Positions 55,633 through 64,000 of a DNA stretch of 64,000 nucleotides are shown here, in pieces. Made by a program: the position numbers and the translations under genes. The DNA is taken from the NCBI GenBank assembly GCA_963377175.1, contig CAUJNA010000580.1, forward strand, positions 316,647-380,646, written 5' to 3'. Position 1 is the stretch's first letter. Every line of letters starts with the position of its first letter. The DNA comes from Effrenium voratum (lineage: Eukaryota > Sar > Dinophyceae > Suessiales > Symbiodiniaceae). Below the pieces are notes generated by a model that searched no databases, had not been told where the DNA came from, and saw nothing but the letters and a program-made list of their open reading frames with translations.

Positions 55633-56154
55633 ACATAAGCTTTGGGCAGCAGTGGCATCATGCGCGCTTCGCATGCGGAAGGCCCGGCTTCAATCCTCAG
55701 TGTATCCATTCCTGCACCTTGCTTGAATGGCCGGAGCTAGTCATTTTTCGTCAGGAAACAAGTGAGTAGATTGTAAATTTGAGCAACGCAAAATTCAATC
55801 TCAAGCAAAGACTCGCGCGCGTCAAAATCCGAGTCCCAGGCAACGCGCAATTCCAGCTCAGTTCGCACGCAGGAAGCGCAACGATACAGACTTGACCCGC
55901 CTGGGATCCGAAGTTCTTGTTCGTCTCTGTCCCGGCGACTGAGTCACTGCACTTCTCTGCGCTGCGCTTGTCTGTTTGAGTGCTGAGGCATCGGTTGATG
56001 TCCTCTCTTGGAGCAACCAAAACTGGGGTCTTCTCCAGTTGTTTTTGACCGGGACTAGATTCCTTAGGGAGTGTTAGGGACCCTCCTTGGACCCACCCAC
56101 CCCTTCCTGGACCGCCCCCCTCCTTAGAGGATTCTTCACAAAGGCTCAGTTGTT

Positions 56155-56244
56155 CAGTGACACTCTTTTTCCATTTGTTTGGGGTGGCTGCCCCACTAAA
56201 AATTGTCTTCCCCAAAAAGGGTTCCTTTTTTCCCAGGGTCACTG
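56155..56244 (+). repeat. Family K TIR element
   Basis: CAGTGACACTCTTTTTCC to CAGGGTCACTG, inner GTGGCTGCCCCACTAAAAAT; parallel to 11809-11900. Confidence 0.75.
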
Positions 56245-56464
56245 ATTTTTTTAGGGAGTTTTAGGGACCCCCCTTCGACCCCCCCCCCAAAAGGCACCCT
56301 GCTGGCAACTTCAGGCAGGGCCTGTGCGGCCCATCACGCGACTCTGCGCTGCGCCCGGCGAAGTCACTGGACCGACTGTCTGGGCAGGTCGGGTCGAAGT
56401 CAACCGAGGGTTAACTGGGGCAAAGAAGGAGCCCGTGATGTTGATGTGCCTTTGCACCATATAT

Positions 56465-56590
56465 GTGTATAGTATTTAATTGTATAATATATATATATGT
56501 ATAGATAGATATGCATATGATTGTGCATATTAAGCCGTTGCTAGTATAAACATATATATATACACACACATAATCATACATATCTATGAA
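56465..56590. repeat. AT-rich microsatellite cluster
   Basis: ATATATATATGTATAGATAG and ATATATATATACACACACAT runs. Confidence 0.85.
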
Positions 56591-56707
56591 GTCTTGCATT
56601 TATAAGAAATGCCCATGTCTAGAAGGGTTAGATGGCCCAAGGAAAGGCACATCAGGATCGACCCACTCTGAGCTCTGACTGTTTTTTTTTGTTTGTGTTT
56701 CTTCAAG

Positions 56708-57314
56708 GGCCTTACAGCATGGGGTTATGTCACCCGATCATGGGCGTCAAACGTTCAAGGCGTAAGTGGCACTTGTTTCGAACTTGCTCAACAACCGGCT
56801 ATACAAGGCTTATAAATGTGGAGCAGCTCAAGATACATACGTTTGGGGCAAACGGTGAGTATGTAGCTGTGAATCAAGGGATTGGACAAGCCCAACCTCA
56901 CACCGATTCTTTCAGGCAATGTGGAACCTTAGGTATCTCATTGCCCAAATAGCACCTAAGGGTGGAGAGGAAACAGGAGTTTTAGGTCGCCGACTTTCTG
57001 TGATACTTGGCCGGGAGCTTTTCAAAGAAGGTGACACAGCATCAATACTGTGGATGGACGAAATCCTGCACCACTTTGAAACCATAGTTGAAACCATGGT
57101 TTGTTGGTATTTACAGGGGAATCATCATTCTAGGGTTTCTTGGGTGGTGCGAAATGGATTTAGTCCATCCACAGTATGCTTCACTTCGGTATCACAGAAA
57201 GAGCATGTTCCAGAACCATGGAGGGTAGACCTGGACTTGCCAGGATTCCCATTGGTTTTGGGCACAGCCTGGCACCGCTTGGGTGCTTATGTTTGTTTGA
57301 CCCGTTGTCCCTGA
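56708..57314 (+). CDS. Three 3' exons of an unknown gene
   Basis: Exon 56708-56761 (GLTAWGYVTRSWASNVQG; GTAAGT donor), 56916-57030 (AMWNLRYLIAQIAPKGGEET, then VLGRRLSVILGRELFKE; GTGACA donor) and a last exon starting at about 57192 (CACAGAAAG|A) that reads EPWRVDLDLPGFPLVLGTAW and ends RLGAYVCLTRCP with TGA. Phases 0 and 1 agree. Other frames are also open in exons 1 and 3, and third positions are less GC-rich than in other genes here, so this is moderate. The intron 57031-57191 consists mostly of a family E element. No family is recognised. Confidence 0.45.
57045..57177 (+). repeat. Family E TIR element, best copy
   Basis: ATACTGTGGATGGAC and GTCCATCCACAGTAT form a perfect 15-bp TIR. It starts 14 bp after a GT donor and ends about 14 bp before the next acceptor. 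Confidence 0.9.
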
Positions 57315-57361
57315 AGGCTCGTTCGTGCGAGCTTAGTGTCAAGGACATCTACAAGCGGGAG

Positions 57362-57440
57362 TGTCGTTTGTATTTTTTTGGATTTCAACCCCCCAACATG
57401 GCTTCGGTTTTCCTGTTGGTTTCCTCCCCAAAATAAAAAC
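57362..57440. repeat. Short TIR element
   Basis: GTCGTTTGTATTTTTTTGG and CCAAAATAAAAACGAC are inverted repeats; CCCAACATGGCTTCGG lies between. Confidence 0.55.
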
Positions 57441-57720
57441 GACTCCCCTGGCTCCACTGTCGCGCTGAACCAAACGGCAAAAACAAGTTGTCATTTGCGG
57501 GCAAAACAGCTGTCATTTGCGGGCAAACATGGGACCACCTGCTTGAGCAAGATTGAATCGCTGTCGCTGGAATCCTTTGATTTCGGGGGTGTCCTTATCA
57601 TATTAGCTTTTTAGTTTCACCAAAATAATGCCTCAACTAGCGGCAAGTGCCAGTTTCCTTGGCAACTATTCCGAAGTTTTGCAGCGAACCAACCCCTTGC
57701 AAGAGAAGCCTGCTGTATGT

Positions 57721-57941
57721 TCGGGTGCTCAATTTCGCCGCGCAGGAAAAGCAGCCGCGCAACCTGCTCTGTCTTCCTCAACAGGCCGACGATGTCATTT
57801 GGCTCTCCCTTCTGTTGTTTTCTTCCGTGTCACAGTTGGGAGAAACGTCTGGACACAGTCGAAGTGTTACAGGCTGAGTTTGAAGCAACTCCAAATTCCG
57901 GATTGAGTCCGAGGTTGCCATTCCCTTGCGGAACCTCGTGA
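57721..57941 (+). CDS. Candidate exon(s), unknown protein
   Basis: NFAAQEKQPRNLLCLPQQAD and then DVIWLSLLLFSS is open in one frame, while EKRLDTVEVLQAEFEATPNS with a stop at 57941 is open in another. An intron of only about 50 bp would be needed to join them, so only one of the two is probably real. Confidence 0.3.
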
Positions 57942-57966
57942 GCCTTACGTCAAGCTTCTTCCTCAG

Positions 57967-58162
57967 GCCAGCTTGTCTTACCGTTTTTTGTTTCCAAGGC
58001 TGTTGGCCAGCTTGACTCTTTCCGGAAGATCAACCTTCTATGTCCAACTAGTTTGGTCAAGGGACCCAAGCCACTTGGAGCGTCCGAGGGATGCCCGCCT
58101 CGTGGAGTTTTTGTTAACCATTCAGAACCAGGGCAGGGGGGGGGTCCTGCAGAATTTTCGGT
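57967..58162 (+). CDS. Candidate exon, unknown protein
   Basis: After CTTCTTCCTCAG|G a frame reads ASLSYRFLFPRLLASLTLSG, then DPSHLERPRDARLVEFLLTI and ends QNFR with TAG. Another + frame overlaps, so the call is uncertain. Confidence 0.3.
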
Positions 58163-58365
58163 AGCCTGTTTCTTAGACTCAGTGGATGCTTCTGCGTTTT
58201 GGGGTGGGTCCCATGTATTCATTGTCAACATCGAATGCTTTTTCCCTCCCCCCGTCGAACCTCAGATTAAACGGGTTCCGGGAGAGAAGGTCTGCGGGAG
58301 CAGGTAGCTGGCGGCCGCGCAGAGCGCGATTGAGGACAAGCATCCGGAGATTAGATAAAGTGTGA

Positions 58366-58650
58366 ATGGGCCCGCGAACCAAATCGATTGTTTTTTTTGG
58401 TGCGGGAAGATGGTTCTGCTGCATGCGAAAAGCAATGAAAGACATTGTGGCACGAGTCAGAGCTTCGATGTGTTTCCCCGAAAGCGGTATTCGTCCAATG
58501 CTAAGACTTGCCAACCAGAATGTGCTGAAGCATCGCAGCGATAACTCAAACAAAACGGACTCCTATAGGAGGCGGGTACCAAAGGAAGACCAAAGCAAGT
58601 CATTGCGCAACATGTTAGTACAACGATTTCCCACCCCATATTGGGACTAG
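58366..58650 (+). CDS. Candidate exon whose stop lies in a family A element
   Basis: The + frame reads MKDIVARVRASMCFPESGIR, PMLRLANQNVLKHRSDNSNK and ends LVQRFPTPYWD. The stop TAG is supplied by the CTAG end of the copy 16 element. A second, slightly different version of the last segment (SWRKLLVQRFPTPYWEGG) follows the element. A 124-codon - frame overlaps; I prefer the + frame because neighbours point that way. Confidence 0.35.
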   Translation: MGPRTKSIVFFGAGRWFCCMRKAMKDIVARVRASMCFPESGIRPMLRLANQNVLKHRSDNSNKTDSYRRRVPKEDQSKSLRNMLVQRFPTPYWD

Positions 58651-58759
58651 GTCCCCCACTAGTGCCCTGTTACCCCTTTTTTTGGGGAGGTCCCCTGCTA
58701 AAATAGACTACAGAGAAAAGGGTACCCCCTTACCCTAACCTCTTTAGTGGAGGACCTAG
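58647..58759 (+). repeat. Family A element, copy 16, between long direct repeats
   Basis: CTAGGTCCCCCACTAG to TAGTGGAGGACCTAG. The 57 bp before it (58590-58646) recur after it (58760-58816) with about 5 differences, so the element splits a duplicated segment. Confidence 0.9.
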
Positions 58760-59102
58760 CCAAAGCAAGTCATGGCGCAAACTGTTGGTACAGCGATTTC
58801 CCACCCCATATTGGGAGGGAGGGTAGAAATTTAAACCGGGTCGACCACAACGTGTCACGGGGGTCAAAACAAGGTGCGGGAGGCAGCTTACACACGACGC
58901 CACATTAATCAGCCTGGCAGATCAGACCCTTCCAAAAGCAGGGTGGGGCGAAGTTGGTTTAAACATCCAATCCATGGCCCCCTTCACAGGAAACCTACAT
59001 GGGGATGTTTAGACAATAGGTGTTTAAACATGTTTAAACATGTGATTGGCCCCACCCTGTCCAACAGTGAAGGACTTTGAAAGGAGAAACTTGGACACTA
59101 AC

Positions 59103-59205
59103 TGCCATTTGCTGAAGTGAATATGTTTGCATGTTCCCTTGTTGGTGTTAAAAGGAATTTATCACTACTGTTTTGTTTTTTTCCAGGGGTCTAACCAAAT
59201 GGAAG
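59103..59205 (+). repeat. Family D introner-like TIR element
   Basis: GCCATTTGCTGAAGTG at the left, GTCTAACCAAATGGAAG at the right, TTAAAAGGAATTTATCAC and TTTTTTCCAG inside. Confidence 0.75.
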
Positions 59206-59685
59206 CTACTTCTGAATCATGTTTTTGTCCGTCGCTGAACGTCATGCAGTTGTTGTTTTGTTTTTGCCATATGACTCATCTCCATAAGGTTGGATCGATC
59301 TTATTGTTGAATAACCACCAAGCTCAAATTTGGGGACGCCATGGGAATGGACTTTGATAACCCCCACAAGTGTGTGGATAAGACTAAACGATGTTCACTA
59401 AATCCCTTATTGGATTTCACACCCATAGTTGGGCCTGTCGTTCTTGGAGGGCACCCTTTTTGGGCTTGGCTTAGAGGGAAACCAAAAAGACAACCATCAT
59501 TTTGGGGGGTGGCCTCGCAAAGGGTTTTTTGTCTTTGCAGGGGCTTTCCCAAAATGGCGCAGGGGGGTTCCTGGATTTCCGCATGTAATCCTGTAAACGT
59601 AATTATGTTTAGCGCTTTTGTAGTGTTTCGTGGTTGGATTTCCAACAGAGTTCTCAACTCTTAGCGGGGGATCTGAAAAGGGACA

Positions 59686-59796
59686 GCCTCACTCCCTGAG
59701 TTCCTGGACTTTAGTCACTTTTTGGGAAAATCATAGCGGCAAATGCAAAGGTTGGTGACTTTGTTTGGCCAATCCACTCGTTGGTGAGCAGCGCAT
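59686..59796. repeat. Family O TIR element
   Basis: CTCACTCCCTGAGTTCCTGG to GGCCAATCCACTCGTTGGTGAG. A related copy is at 60572; a left-end piece recurs at 61588. Confidence 0.6.
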
Positions 59797-59893
59797 GACG
59801 TCCAAAGTGGGCGTTCCCCATCCTTCAGGTAGTCTCATCCACCAAACTTTTGTGGGGGTTATCAAAGTTCATTCCCGTCCCCAAATGTGATCT

Positions 59894-59970
59894 TGTTGGT
59901 TCCCAGCCATCCGGTTCCTTAGGTTTTTTCAGCGATTTCCGAATTTAACCCACTCAGAGTTCTCAACTTT
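59894..59970 (+). repeat. Family B element, 5' part
   Basis: TTGGTTCCCAGCCATCCGG and TTTAACCCACTCAGAGTT; the right half is missing. Confidence 0.6.
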
Positions 59971-60009
59971 GAACCCATGGCATGAACCCATGGCATGAAC
60001 CCATGGCAT
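59970..60009. repeat. 13-bp repeat, three units
   Basis: TGAACCCATGGCA occurs three times in tandem, shortly before the acceptor of the 60059 exon. Confidence 0.85.
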
Positions 60010-60058
60010 TGATGTCCCAAGTTGGCTTTTGTTTGTGGGCGTTTTTTTTTCACCGCAG

Positions 60059-60197
60059 GTTCGCCCTGCCCAGTCTGTCGCCGCAGCTGAGGGGCGGCAG
60101 CGAGGACCTGGCCTGGGCGCGGCATCCCAGGGTCGCCGCAAATCGACGCGTTCGCTCCTTGCCGGCGACCCCCTTGGCGGCGCTCGGTTCTGTCTGA
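60059..60197 (+). CDS. Terminal exon, unknown protein
   Basis: After TTTTTTTTCACCGCAG|G a 45-residue frame runs to TGA: FALPSLSPQLRGGSEDLAWA, RHPRVAANRRVRSLPATPLA, ALGSV. Third positions are almost all G or C, stronger than in the alternative frame (VRPAQSVAAAEGRQ). It ends a + strand gene whose earlier exons are not assigned; the 56.7-58.6 kb pieces are candidates. Confidence 0.5.
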
Positions 60198-60262
60198 GAT
60201 CTAAGGGCAACCCGATCTGGCAAGCGACCCTTAACGAAAGCCATAAAGGTTCGTTGCTTGGA

Positions 60263-60388
60263 GTAGGTCCCCCAGCTAGGTGCCCTTTCTGGGGGGTCTC
60301 CCGTTTTGGTTGGGAGGGGTCCCTTATTAAAGTGGACTACAGACAAAAAGTTGGTACCCGTATTCTAACCTCTCTACTGCGGACCTAG
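60263..60388 (+). repeat. Family A element, copy 17
   Basis: GTAGGTCCCCCAGCTAGG to CTCTACTGCGGACCTAG, with a GGGGGGTCTCCCGTTTTGG insertion and the variant AAAGTGGACTACAG. Confidence 0.85.
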
Positions 60389-60571
60389 ACATGAAGCCCA
60401 CCAAAAAAAGACCCCAGTTGTAAAGGAAGACCCCTGTTCGGGTTCTATGGTGTCTGGACTTTACACACTGTTTTGGATCATTTTAGTGGTCAATCAACAG
60501 TTTGGCGAAACTAACATTTGGATAGGCCCGCCCGTTTAGCGATGACCACCTCAAAAAGGCTTGGACATGTA

Positions 60572-60681
60572 AAATGACTCACTCCCTCAGTGTCTGGACT
60601 TTATACTTGGGAAGATCATTTTCGTGGTAAATCAAACGTTCGGGTGCCTTTTGGGCCAATCCACTCAAGTCAGTGAGGAAA
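60572..60681. repeat. Family O TIR element
   Basis: GACTCACTCCCTCAGTGTC at the left, CAATCCACTCAAGTCAGTGA at the right, GATCATTTTCGTGGTAAATC inside. Confidence 0.6.
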
Positions 60682-61120
60682 AAGGGCGCTCAACCGAGTG
60701 CCCTTTTTCAGGCTTGAAACTGGATGGGGTCTGGTTGCAGGGGGAAGTCATGAGTGCCATCTGTTTTAAAAGGACACCTACAACCGCTCAACTGGGTTTG
60801 TCTCCACATTAGGCACCCACACAATTGGGTCCCCCCCATTTCCTTCAGGAGTTGGCGACCTTGTTGGCTTTTTGGGGCACAAATGATTAGAAATGCTAGA
60901 TGACATGTTGATGGTTGTTTCTGGGTTTGCCCTCCTTGACTCCTACTACAAATGTGTTCTTTTTCTTTAAGGGTACCTTTTAAGGGGTTGGTTTATATAA
61001 AGGGACACCAAAGCGACAACCGCGATGTGTTGGCCTCCCCACCTAGGAGCCATGAGTGACACAGAAGGTTGTTTTGTTCCACGTAGTATGAGGGGTCATG
61101 ACCCCATTGAAAAGGGTCAG

Positions 61121-62024
61121 GCGGAGTCTAGGTGGGACGGAGTCTACCTTGGTGCACAAAATGTTACACAGGCCCGCATGTTTGCCGCTGTAACCGAAGC
61201 AGACAAGATTTTCAGGTGCTGAAGCAGTTTTAAGCACTAGTTGCAAGCCCTCCAAGAGGGCATGCTTTTCTCCATGGTTGACATGCTTTGACTCGTGACC
61301 CAGGCCTTTTCCTGGAGACTTGTTTACGAACTCTTTTTCCCCTAGACTACAGAAAAAAGTTGGTACCCTTATTCTAGCCTCGCTTCTGGAGGACCTAGTA
61401 GTGACCTTAGAAGGTCGTCCTTTTCTTCCTGGGTCCCTAAAGGGCAACTGAGTAAAAGGCGCTGCCCCCCCCCCCCCCCCGCCCTGAGCGAGGCTCTACC
61501 GGCCTTGCGAGCCAAAGGGTCGCCCCGGCTTTTGTTGCGTCAACTTGCAGACTGCGTGAAACAAGATCCCAGGGTTTGGGAATTTCGCTCACTTCCCGCG
61601 TTCCTGGATTTTAGACTTGGGAAGACCATTCCAGAGAAATCCGAAGTTCATATTGCAGGGCATTTGTTGGGGGCTTTGGATAAATGAAACTGCTGCTATA
61701 GGCTATAGAATTAGATGGGATGCGTTTTTTTTTTGGATTTTTTTTTCCGGGGGGGGGGGGGGGGGGCATTCCTGAATTCCAAACAATGCAACCGTAGGGC
61801 TTCCTCCAGGACTGTTGGGCACGGTGCTCTTAAACTCTTGGACGGTTGGGTCTGTCTTTTTTTGGAGGGCTATCCCTCTGGTTTTGTGTTGGTTTAAAGG
61901 GAAGCCCAGAGAAAACGCACCATAAAAATTGGGTCCCCCAAACCCGGAAGAAGCCCTACGGGAACTCCTTTCCCAGCCCTACCATGCTGAGACAAGCTTT
62001 GAACAAATAGATCCTCAATTCTGA
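61121..62024 (+). CDS. Three 3' exons of an unknown gene
   Basis: Exons 61121-61215 (ESRWDGVYLGAQNVTQARMF, then AAVTEADKIF; GT donor), 61489-61586 (EALPALRAKGSPRLLLRQLA, then DCVKQDPRVWEF; GC donor) and 61951-62024 (ALRELLSQPYHAETSFEQID, PQF, TGA). The joins AG|C and C|AA keep phase. The acceptor of the second exon follows a C18 run that would serve as pyrimidine tract. Mostly helical, soluble sequence, no known motif. The first intron holds the copy 18 family A fragment; the second holds a G18 run. Confidence 0.6.
61337..61398 (+). repeat. Family A element, copy 18, 3' part
   Basis: TTTCCCCTAGACTACAG through TTATTCTAGCC to TCTGGAGGACCTAG; the left TIR is missing. Intronic. Confidence 0.8.
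61465..61482. repeat. Poly-C run before an exon
   Basis: An uninterrupted C-run ending 7 bp before the 61489 exon. Confidence 0.85.
61749..61767. repeat. Poly-G run
   Basis: About 18 G in the intron 61587-61950, preceded by a T-rich stretch. It could pair with the C-run 280 bp upstream in the precursor RNA. Confidence 0.85.
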
Positions 62025-63038
62025 TGGGGACCTGAACAGGAGAGTTCTTTCTGCAGGTGTTTCATTTTAGCTGGTGCAATGCTTGGGAAATACAACGATG
62101 CCTCTTCAGAGGTTTGACTTTTGAGCAAACCCACTTCTCAGTTTTCTTATGTGTTGCTTAGTTGATTGAGTACAACAAATCACAAATCGGTTTCTGGTTT
62201 GCTTCCGCACCCTTGAGGTTGGGACAAAGACACAAACATATAAGTTTGGTGGGGATGACTTGCCAGCCACAGCAATCTGCCCATCCTCGCACGCTCGAGG
62301 ATGCTTGCATGCTGGTATAATCAATTGACCAGCGGTCCATCGGTTGACAATTTAAGTGGAGGTCTGAGGTATTGTTTTCATGGACGCTGTGGGCTGCTGA
62401 TGGCACCAGCACGTTAGGTCAACCCACACTAAAGCCAACCCAATTGTCCCACATCACGCCAAGGAAACGAATTCATTTGTGGCTTAGTTGGAGGTTGTGA
62501 CTTGGCACGACTTTGCATCTCCTGCTTGCTCACGTTTGAATTGCGCAGCCAGTCCTGCAAGAAGGATTTTAGCCGCGGGATGCGGTTGCCTCCTAGGTCC
62601 TTGCTTCCAACGTTACTTGTCGAGGGTTAAGACATGAACTACTATACTGCGCATGCCTGCTCAATTTCAATGTGTTGCGTGGCTAAATCCCAGGTAGGGT
62701 TGGGCGTGTGTTGTTGGGTGTCCAATTTCAAGCAGGTTTCCAGGGAAACCAAAAGAACATGTTTCATGTGCGGGGGCCCTCCATTTTGACACAAGCCCTC
62801 ACTTGGCCGCAAGCTCTGCCCCTTTGAAAGGCGAAGACCCATGAAGGTGCAATATTGAGCCAGGATGAACCTGGTCGAGAACTGGGGATTGGCAAACCTT
62901 AAGACTTTTGGCGGCAAAGCAGCCCTCTTAGTCCGTCAGTCTCGAAAAAAGGGAGCTTCATACTTACACACTTTATTCCCCTACCACTCACTTTGGTCTT
63001 AAAGTATCCCACAAGCACATTCTCATCCTTTAGGCCTG
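62025..63038. other. Spacer without recognised genes
   Basis: No exon with splice sites and good composition on either strand. A - frame at 62106-62412 lacks motifs. Confidence 0.35.
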
Positions 63039-63088
63039 ATGGCCCGTTTTGCCGGGGCGAAGCGGCTTGCAGTTCCCCGAGCTGCAAG
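63039..63088 (+). CDS. Probable first exon of a new gene
   Basis: ATG opens MARFAGAKRLAVPRAA with donor GCAAG|GTATGC. Just upstream, TTCTCATCCTTTAG|G is a strong acceptor, as expected where the dinoflagellate spliced leader is added (inference). The Ala/Arg-rich start without acids fits an organelle targeting peptide. Next exon uncertain; 63590-63640 is possible. Confidence 0.45.
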
Positions 63089-63130
63089 GTATGCCATTCT
63101 TCAGCTGCAGGAGGCCAGGCGAGGTTTTTC

Positions 63131-63229
63131 AGTGCCGTTGTACCATTTCTTGGGGGAGGGTTCCCCTACTAAAATAGACTACGGATAAAAAGGGTACCTC
63201 TATTCCAACCTCTCTACTGGAGGACCTAG
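63131..63229 (+). repeat. Family A element, copy 19, 5' end damaged
   Basis: CAGTGCCGTTGTACC replaces the left TIR. From TTGGGGGAGGGTTCCCC to CTACTGGAGGACCTAG it is typical. Confidence 0.85.
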
Positions 63230-63423
63230 AAGGGATAGTGTCAGCAAGGGCGCCAGGGAAGCGTAGCGCCCGTCTGAATTGTCCCTTTTGGGCGCGCAAG
63301 CGCCGCGGAACCTGACTGAGGGGTTTGGGTGTTCACAAAATTTTCCTTGAAACGGGGACGTAGATTCCATGGCAGCGTGGCCAGCAGGGTAACTCAATTT
63401 GGTCGACTACAACTCTAGTGCTA

Positions 63424-63540
63424 CCTTCCCCATTCTTTCCAGGCATCCTTTGTTCTAGAAAAAGTCCAGAAACCCATGGAAACGGCAGGTTATTGAAAAG
63501 AACCATGGTTGAAAAGAATGGGGAATCAACCGTTAGAACA
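63424..63540 (+). repeat. Family M TIR element
   Basis: TTCCCCATTCTTTCCAGGC at the left, GAAAAGAATGGGGAATCAAC at the right. Confidence 0.6.
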
Positions 63541-63766
63541 ACGGTTCTATGTATTCTACCATGGTCACTGGTTGCATCTCAGAGCGCAAAGTCTTCAGAA
63601 GAGTCCCGACCGCCAATTTCAGAATCGGGGCCGGATGCAAACGTCGGCCGCCTTTTTTTTGTTTTTGTTTTTTGGAAATTCGGCTAGTTGGCAGGTGGGT
63701 TCCTGTTGTGCGAACCGGAAAGAAACCACATGTGTGGTGTTTGCACCTCAAGTGCCAGCATTTTTT

Positions 63767-63877
63767 GGGTCCCCCACTGGCGCCCTTTTACCCTTTTTTG
63801 GGGGAGGATTCCCCTGCTAACATAGACTACAGAAAAAAAGGGTACCCTGACTCTAACCTCTCTACTGGAGGACCTAG
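63767..63877 (+). repeat. Family A element, copy 20
   Basis: GGGTCCCCCACTGGCGCCC to CTACTGGAGGACCTAG, with TGCTAACATAGACTACAG. Still in + orientation although the next exon may be on the - strand. Confidence 0.9.
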
Positions 63878-63918
63878 TTATGTCGCACGTCGCCACCGAG
63901 ACTTCACGTGTTGCTCAC

Positions 63919-64000
63919 CTCGAACAGACCGATCCTCGCGAATCCGCTGGAAGTCGTCGGTCAGGAGCTGCCAGCTTTGGGTCAGCTCTACCAGCAAGCG
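63919..64000 (-). CDS. Probable - strand exon, cut by the window end
   Basis: Read on the - strand from 64000, RLLVELTQSWQLLTDDFQRI and REDRSVR end at a GTGAGC donor, with about 70% GC third positions. Both other readings on the + strand (for example NPLEVVGQELPALGQLYQ) are also open, so the strand is not certain. Confidence 0.4.

Noticed and set aside
58179..58553. 124-codon - strand frame as a gene
   Set aside because: It overlaps a + frame that fits the direction of the neighbouring genes and the duplicated protein segment beyond copy 16; no motif supports the - reading.
1..64000. Dinoflagellate spliced-leader copies, tRNA or rRNA genes
   Set aside because: I looked for the conserved leader end TTTTGGCTCAAG and for clover-leaf T-arm words and found nothing convincing. 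A covariance-model search could still find tRNAs I missed.

Overview
The window looks like nuclear DNA of a dinoflagellate, most likely Symbiodiniaceae-like. Four observations support this. (1) No continuous prokaryote-style genes are present; coding sequence appears as short GC3-rich exons of about 40-220 bp. (2) Where neighbouring exons can be joined with a protein family as guide, intron donors are a mixture of GT, GC and GA, and acceptors are almost always AG followed by G, a known dinoflagellate habit. (3) Every gene I can orient, except possibly the last one, lies on the + strand, as in dinoflagellate unidirectional gene clusters. (4) Introns are packed with short non-autonomous repeats and long simple-sequence tracts. 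No search was run; all names come from motifs read by eye.

Layout. 1.7-8.9 kb: unknown multi-exon gene ending in a Lys-rich tail. 9.9-11.0 kb: a 131-bp duplication and a 73-bp tandem array. 13.7-19.4 kb: nine exons rebuild a 272-residue alpha-N-terminal protein methyltransferase (NTMT1/METTL11 family), the best-supported gene. 20.0-20.9, 22.4-24.7 and 25.7-27.0 kb: three unknown gene ends, with CxxC clusters in exons of the second and third. 27.7-30.3 kb: unknown gene. 31.5-33.2 kb: complete four-exon gene for a 148-residue unknown protein. 34-39 kb: unknown gene ending near 39.05 kb. 39.9-50.4 kb: RNA-recognition-motif (RRM) protein whose single RRM is split over six exons. 55.2-55.6 kb: end of a gene with a C-terminal membrane segment. 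56.7-62.0 kb: several partial genes. 63.0 kb: probable gene start. 63.9-64.0 kb: probable exon on the - strand.

The most striking content lies between the exons. At least a dozen families of 50-200 bp elements, many with terminal inverted repeats (TIRs), occur in introns and spacers. The commonest (family A; TIR CTAGGTCCYCCAGTAG, Y = C or T; about 110 bp) has 20 copies in 64 kb, all in the same orientation as the genes. Its 3' end reads like a branch point plus pyrimidine tract plus AG. One truncated copy appears to supply the acceptor of a real exon, and in another family one element fills about 80% of an intron. I interpret the window as a snapshot of introner-like, splice-competent transposable elements building introns. 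No transposase is visible, so the elements would have to be mobilised in trans.
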